Of a stretch of 64,000 nt of DNA, positions 59,601 through 64,000 are shown in pieces (the first letter of the stretch is position 1; each line of letters begins with the position of its first letter). Under the pieces are notes generated by a model. It worked only from the letters and a program-made list of their open reading frames with translations. It did no database searches and was not told the origin of the DNA. The DNA comes from Mactra quadrangularis (lineage: Eukaryota > Mollusca > Bivalvia > Venerida > Mactridae). The stretch spans positions 31,584,011 through 31,648,010 of the forward strand of contig CM046297.1 in assembly GCA_025267735.1 (NCBI GenBank), written 5' to 3'. Position numbers and translations under genes: made by a program.

Positions 59601-62489
59601 CTGTCTCATACAACTGTAGACTGTTGAAAAACGGAACCAACCAGTAAAGTGAATATTATAAATCATTACATTGTAAATCAGTAATGCAATGAACCAATTA
59701 GTGAAGATAAAATGTTATGGAATTATTACAACATGAAAGTCATTAAATTAAAATTCACTCAACCATTTCTTGGTTTACAGTACACACAATATATAAAGCA
59801 TATTACCATAATCTAAAGCTTCTTGAGCACTATCTAATCTTTTCTTTAAACTTTCAGGTGTCTCAGTTCCTCTACCAGTCAATCTTTGTTCCTAAAATAT
59901 ATACATTACAACATATAAACAAATACACAAATCCATAAATTCTATGACTTCTTATGTATCTATTTCTTAAATTCATCTAACCCATCACCAAGGTCCAGTT
60001 GTTCTGTCATTGTTTTCAAATTACTATAACCTTTAGTTATGGATTTCAGCTTAGCTACCTATCAGGCCTATTAGACTTGTGCGGGTTAAAACCCGATGTG
60101 AACATGAACAGTGGTTATGAGAAAAGAATGGGGGGTTTTCTCAAAGAAATAATACATATTCTTACTGAACATCACTTTTAAGGCCACGCTTATTAAACAT
60201 TTGTTATTTGTGTTGACTACGGTGGTGCCCCTCAGCCGATTAAAGCGCTAAAAAGTGTTTGGAAAATTGCACACTTCATGGTTAAAATGATGGATACATC
60301 TCATCGTTTTCCCGAAATTTATTCAAGAAACCAGCACGTGAAAGTATATGGACTTCACAAAATTTAAACTGATGCAAAAAGAAACGCCTCGCACAACTCG
60401 GAAATATTTTTAGAGTTAAATGGCAACAAGAATGTCTGCTTGCAAGTTATATTATCTAAAAAAATTCGTAGTCATTAAGAAATTATTTTACTGTCACAAT
60501 TTATAAAGACAATACAAATTGCTTCACATGCAGATATCGTTGGATAAATCTCAATCCACTTCCTGAAAGTCAGCTGTTGTCGACGTAACCACCGTTACGA
60601 ACATAGGTGTTCAATCAAATTGTAAAATTAATGATAAAAGCTTGTGGTCACTTTTAGATTGTGGTCGCGCAATGTCATTCTGATAAACAAAGGCATTGCC
60701 AAAATATCGAGGAAGTCACAGGACGTAATAGCGGGCCGATGTAACGTCTTTGAGATTACCCTAGCACACAATGACCAGACTATGACATTGCCACCACTGT
60801 AATAAGTTTTTTTCCTCAAAAGTTTATGACATCGTTTTAGATACCGATACATGTTGACGTTCTATAAGCCGACATTCTGCCAACGCTAGCTGAGATTGTA
60901 ACAAGCCCATATAAGTTGTTCTAATTTAAGATGGTAACAAACATTTAGAACAAGTACGGGGTACGGCATACACCAGACCATTCGCTGTTCTCGAAATCTT
61001 TTTTTGGCGTTCACCATTACCATTTCACCACAAGTGACATAGTGATAAATTTATCACGCTAATGAAGTTAGTGTAATTATTTGTCTGGTCGTACCGACAA
61101 TAAACGCAGTCTGTATGAGCGTGGCCAATCAGCAATCGTTTCTGTATCTCTAAGCCTTTGATGAGTCGTTCCTTTTTCTCGTCAGTATGTATATATGTGT
61201 AAAACTATCTACGCATCATAACTAGTTTTAATAAGTTTTCACACGAAATTCACTACACAAAACATGTATGAGTTAGGCTAAATCATTTTATCTTGAGTTT
61301 TACATTACTTTATAACCGTAACTGTGTAAATATGTGATAAATAAGTAAACAGTTGGCATAATTAACAAATGCTTTTTTTCAATTCACTCGTTGTCAAAAT
61401 CGGGAAAAAATAAATCGCGCAGATAAAGAAATACAAGTGTAAAAGAAGTATTTGGAGGCATCCGCGTGGCATGCTGTCCGTGTGGTATTTGTGTTGCACT
61501 ATTATGCAGAGGGACGGATATAGGACGTAATTATATTGGTAGTATTGCAAATAAGTTAACATAAGTGATTAACCCATTACACGTCATTTTGTATTTTTCC
61601 ATAAAGATGGTAGTATGTCTACTGATATTGTTTCATGTTGTTATAACTTTTGGTATGTTTTTAACGAACGCCTCGCAAAATTAATAACCTCAAAGCTGAT
61701 ACACTGACATTTATGTCTATTTGTATGTAAAATATTTTTGAGATGCCCCCTCATAAATCTTCAGAATCGGCTGTCCATGTTCACACTCCACCTTCATCCG
61801 CACAAGTCTATTAAAAGAGAAAGATTCAGTTTAAACTTAAACATACACTGACCCTACCTTAGGGATATATTGTTTTACTTAAGATGATATTAAAATATCT
61901 TCCTTAAAACCTTAATTATATACATCATGTAGCATCACCAAAACATACTTTATAACAACAAGTGATCAAATTAAGTCATTAAGTCAACACTTAATCTGCC
62001 TCAGAGCTGAAAAAAGAGTAATAGTACAAATTTTTTATCTTTGGAAATCAAAGGACTAGAGATCTCTATGGTCAAAATTGACCACATTCTAAGGGTCATC
62101 AGTTCCCATACAACTGCAAATACATATTAAGCTTAAAGTTTAGCTTGAAGAACATGTCCATATATATGTTCAGCTGACTTTACAAACTTTAATAATACCT
62201 TCAAACAGATGACCTTCACAGTGTACCCATTTATACCAGGGTGGAGTGAAGTTATTAAATAGTGTTAATAGGGTTTAAACCTGGGACCTACTAGCCTCCG
62301 GGCCTCCCCATACCATTGAACAACTATTCCTAAAAGTTCTGAGTACATACCAGTGCTTCAATACTTGGAGGTTGAACAAAGAAATATCTAGCATTTAAAT
62401 CTGTAGATTTGATATTTTTTACACCATTTACTTCAACATCTAATATACAAATCTTTCCACTAGCTGAGATCTTTTCTACTGACATTTTA
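50674..62489 (-). CDS. GUK1: Guanylate kinase, C-terminal part of gene
   Basis: Minus-strand exons: 62489-62351 (enters phase 2, ends phase 0), 59891-59807 (ends phase 1), 55862-55777 (ends phase 0), 50718-50674 (stop TAA). They read SVEKISASGKICILDVEVNG and VKNIKSTDLNARYFFVQPPS, then EQRLTGRGTETPESLKKRL with the lid arginines and GTETPES motif of guanylate kinases, then NYDHIIINDNLDVAYEKLKG for the C-terminal strand and helix, then DISEVQSAHYKKGI. The enzyme phosphorylates GMP (and dGMP) to GDP with ATP in the cytosol. All junctions have GT/AG signals (GTATGT, GTAATA, GTAGGT donors). The P-loop and GMP-binding exons are not in the remaining 1.5 kb and must lie beyond the right edge. The last exon rests on a TTATTTTAG acceptor, the matching phase and a stop after 14 codons; it is the least certain. 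A donor at 55772 (GTTTTT) is an alternative. Confidence 0.85.
50719..52189. other. Intron of guanylate kinase gene, no exon
   Basis: AT-rich. A short GAATAAAAATAGGACTTACACC segment near 51064 resembles GAATAAAAATTGATCTTACACC near 41519, both followed by CTGACAAATAT.CTCTATA, so a small dispersed repeat is present. Confidence 0.4.
52190..53375. repeat. Dispersed repeat, copy 1 (interrupted by a SINE)
   Basis: The left part (AAACTGATGATAAAAAGAAACGCCTC) and right part (TTTTTCTCGTCAGTAT, then CACGAAATTCACT.ACAAAAC) match 60240-61265 in order and orientation. The SINE at 52470-52759 splits it. Confidence 0.7.
52470..52759 (-). repeat. Full-length tRNA-derived SINE family A with target duplication
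   Basis: Reverse orientation: tail TTTATTTATTTATTGGAGTT, body with CAGCGCACCTAACCTAGCTT, reversed head with GGGATTCGAACCCGCACC and CTACCAACTGCGCTATCGAC. An 8-bp duplication TTCTTATT flanks it (52462-52469 and 52760-52767). Confidence 0.85.
53376..54475. other. Intronic, nothing recognised
   Basis: Part of an intron of the guanylate kinase gene. No exon, RNA gene or repeat family is supported. Confidence 0.3.
54476..55018. mobile_element. MITE-like element with ATCGGT motif clusters
   Basis: The left end CCCCAGTTACACACA is matched inverted by TGTGTAACTGGCCC at the right. The interior is rich in ATCGGT/ACCGAT copies and has GATCGGTGATAGATCG at the left against CGATCTATCACCATGTG at the right. 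About 540 bp, no ORF, no clear target duplication. Confidence 0.6.
55019..55776. other. Intronic, nothing recognised
   Basis: This lies between the penultimate and last guanylate kinase exons. The ORF at 55448-55678 on the plus strand has no known relatives. Confidence 0.3.
56285..56525. mobile_element. MITE with 44-bp terminal inverted repeats
   Basis: TGGTGCTTTTCACAAAAATT and CTTACGAAAAAAATCTTCG (56285-56328) pair with 56482-56525 at about 40 of 44 positions. Total 241 bp, no ORF. It lies in the intron between the guanylate kinase exons at 59807 and 55862. Confidence 0.8.
56950..57180. repeat. Two diverged units of a dispersed repeat, about 160-bp period
   Basis: GTCACATGAGATATGGTTGA (56958) and GTCACATGAGATGTAGTTGA (57118) each precede TGATAA(T)TAGGAAC/ATAAGGAAC and AAAGTT. 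This is a bivalve-type interspersed repeat. Confidence 0.6.
57285..58110. repeat. Second copy of the AAAGGGGCATAACTC tandem block
   Basis: It begins ACAAGAGCAGTCCAAGGACA like 44335 and follows the same order of about 150-bp units, but is shorter because internal segments are missing. Same orientation as the first block. Confidence 0.8.
58341..58816. mobile_element. MITE-like element with 85-bp terminal inverted repeats
   Basis: GTTAACTGCTTACCTTTTGA through CAACGTCCGACATAATTTCC (58341-58424) pairs with 58733-58816 with about eight mismatches. The spacer is 308 bp with no ORF. No clear target duplication. Confidence 0.85.
58830..59806. other. Intronic, nothing certain
   Basis: A segment at 58990-59110 (TTCCTGACTTTCAGC, CCCTGACTTTTCAAGTTCGC, GGCAACACTG) looks like a low-copy interspersed repeat. 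No exon fits guanylate kinase here. Confidence 0.3.
60240..61265. repeat. Dispersed repeat, copy 2 (uninterrupted)
   Basis: Shares AAACTGATGCAAAAAGAAACGCCTC, GAGCGTGGCCAATCAGCAAT.GTTTCTGTAT and TTTTTCTCGTCAGTAT with 52190-53375 in the same order. This copy lacks the SINE. Confidence 0.7.
61266..62209. other. Intronic, nothing recognised
   Basis: Part of the intron between guanylate kinase exons at 62351 and 59891. No exon, repeat family or RNA gene is supported. Confidence 0.3.
62210..62322 (-). repeat. tRNA-derived SINE family C, diverged copy
   Basis: GTACCCATTTATACCAGGGT then GGAGTGAAG matches 18410-18445; a decayed reversed tRNA head (GTTTAAACCTGGGACC) follows. It lies just downstream of a guanylate kinase exon. 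Confidence 0.65.
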
Positions 62490-62892
62490 CTGTAATAAAT
62501 AAGATATTCACAGTTTGTAATACAAAAGAACATATCAAGTACAAATATTTCAAAAAGTCACTAAAAATGACTTCAACTTCCTGCAACAGTTTCCCTTTAC
62601 TGAGTGAATAACCACTACCACAACAAGTAAATTAGTAGGACTGGGAAAAATATTTGTATTTTCCGATCATCATCGAATATTCGAATTTGGAAAAACGAAT
62701 ATGAACTGGAAATTCTCAGCACAAAAATGCCCTTTTCAATATTTGCAACAAAGATGTAATTGAAATAGTAGTTTAAGAAGCCTGTTTTAAGTTTAACACA
62801 TGTAAATTAAATTATGAATATGACCACAACTAAGTGTACAAGCATGAGGGAATCATCCTTTACAGTATACATGTACAAATAAAATGTCAACA

Positions 62893-63715
62893 CAGGGTTT
62901 TTTCAGCCTATCTCACGAGGCCGATATTCGGCCACGTTCCCAATGCCAAATAATGACCATTTTTCCCAATTTCAAGAAAAAAATCCCCAATCTCATTTAA
63001 TAATTCTGCTTTGAACAAGATGCCTCTGGCCTTTACAAAAGAAACCATGAAATTTCAACTTTCATGGATTGTTTGTTGTTTACTTTTGATAGGTGATCTG
63101 TGAAATAAGCAATCCATGAAAAATATGAGTCAAGTTTATTCGCAGCATTACGTAAAATAACTGTCAAAACTAACAATTTTTCATCAGTTTACCCTTTAAT
63201 AGCCTTAATAAGTTTATTATGTGCAAACCTTTGTTCTAATCATTTGAAACGACATCACACAAACTGTTACGATGTATTGTCATATATTTTCGCGACCTAC
63301 GCAAGATCGCAACTTCATTTGAAACATTTTTTATTCCCATTTGTAATAAAATAAATATTTTTTATATTCTTCCATCTTGATGAAACAAGTGTTGCCTCAG
63401 GAAGCAACACTTACAAAATTTTGATTACCTTTTTGTGCGTGTGCTGTTTAAATGAACCCCAAATGACAGTGGTTTTCTGTTTTTGTCAACATTATCTAAA
63501 CTGGTTTAATTTTAAGAATTTTCATCTGATAGATCTGCTTGTGTCTGTAAATTTACTCCATTTATTGATGTTTCGGCATGTTTGGCTTTATCTAACATAG
63601 ACATTGGTTTGATTTGTCAATATTTTTCCCCATTATTTTTTTTTACTATTTACCGCATTAAAAATTCCCTATTTGGGCAGGGGTCTTTTTCCCAAACCCC
63701 CCTGAAAAAGCCCTG
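62893..63715. mobile_element. Probable hAT-like non-autonomous element
   Basis: CAGGGTTTTTTCAGC at the left is matched inverted by CCTGAAAAAGCCCTG at the right, with TTTTTCCC-rich subterminal DNA on both sides (CCATTTTTCCCAATTTC and GGTCTTTTTCCCAAAC). The flanks share only CAACA, so the 8-bp duplication expected of hAT is not confirmed. About 820 bp, no transposase. Confidence 0.5.
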
Positions 63716-64000
63716 CAACATGTGTCAATTAATTAATGACCTCTAATTAACTGTCAGAACTTGGGGTATAGATGGTACCTTTCTACACAATTTACATTTT
63801 AAGTGTCAACTTATTATCGTGTAATTCTGTCGTAGTCAGCGATTATTGTTCTGCACACAATTGATAATTGCTGTTTTGAAGACAGGTAAATCTAACAAGG
63901 AAGAAATGACTTATCAAAATTTGTTCATAGTTTTTCATTGAAACTCTGAATATTGTTAATTATGCTAATCTGATATTCTTAGAATCTTTCTATCTTTAAT
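63716..64000. other. Right edge, nothing recognised
   Basis: No guanylate kinase upstream exon is seen here on the minus strand. Confidence 0.3.

Overview
This is an AT-rich animal nuclear window, most likely from a mollusc and probably a bivalve. The evidence is spliceosomal genes with small exons in long introns, tRNA-derived SINEs ending in GGCGTTAAATCCAATAAA-type tails, dispersed 'AAAGGGGCATAACTCC' and 'CCCCAGGGTCAAAGGTCAAGGTCAC' repeats, and a secreted Met/Gly-rich protein of the shell-matrix or byssus kind. There is no bacterial or viral gene organisation, so long single-exon ORFs are mostly meaningless here. I rebuilt genes by joining exons whose GT/AG signals, intron phase and domain homology all agree.

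Five host genes are supported. (A) 4414-9117 (+): 3' part of a single-pass membrane protein with two thrombospondin type-1 domains and a tyrosine-containing tail. (B) 14475-20020 (+): complete PLAC8/cornifelin-type Cys-rich protein of about 113 aa, with a TATA box and a 9-nt first coding exon. (C) 23162-32249 (+): small secreted protein joining an apple/PAN-like N-terminus to a CD44-type Link domain. (D) about 35338-41056 (+): TATA-driven gene for a 483-aa secreted, highly repetitive Met/Gly-rich protein. (E) 50674-62489 (-): guanylate kinase, C-terminal half only; the exons with the P-loop lie beyond the right edge.

Between and inside these genes the window is dense with mobile DNA. 1-1340 is a decayed DIRS-like retroelement whose gag holds a phase-correct spliceosomal intron. 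1936-3060 and 16855-18250 are dead non-LTR elements. 24380-25421 is a dead Tc1-type transposase. 45516-45668 is the tail of a hAT transposase. 48902-50132 is a non-autonomous hAT element with a perfect 8-bp target duplication. MITE-like or fold-back elements lie at 7131, 11149, 29160, 32841, 39230, 54476, 56285, 58341 and 62893. Two SINE copies have recognisable target duplications (35940-36227 and 52470-52759). Two minisatellites (37-bp and 65-bp units) and an array of nested hairpins (19030-19790) fill the introns of genes B and C.

The five genes have no obvious shared pathway. Genes A, C and D are cell-surface or secreted; E is housekeeping nucleotide metabolism. No operon-like organisation is seen. 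The least ordinary items are the Met/Gly-rich gene D, the PAN-Link gene C, the hairpin array in the PLAC8 intron, the 430-bp-arm fold-back at 32841-34047 and the intron-bearing DIRS gag.
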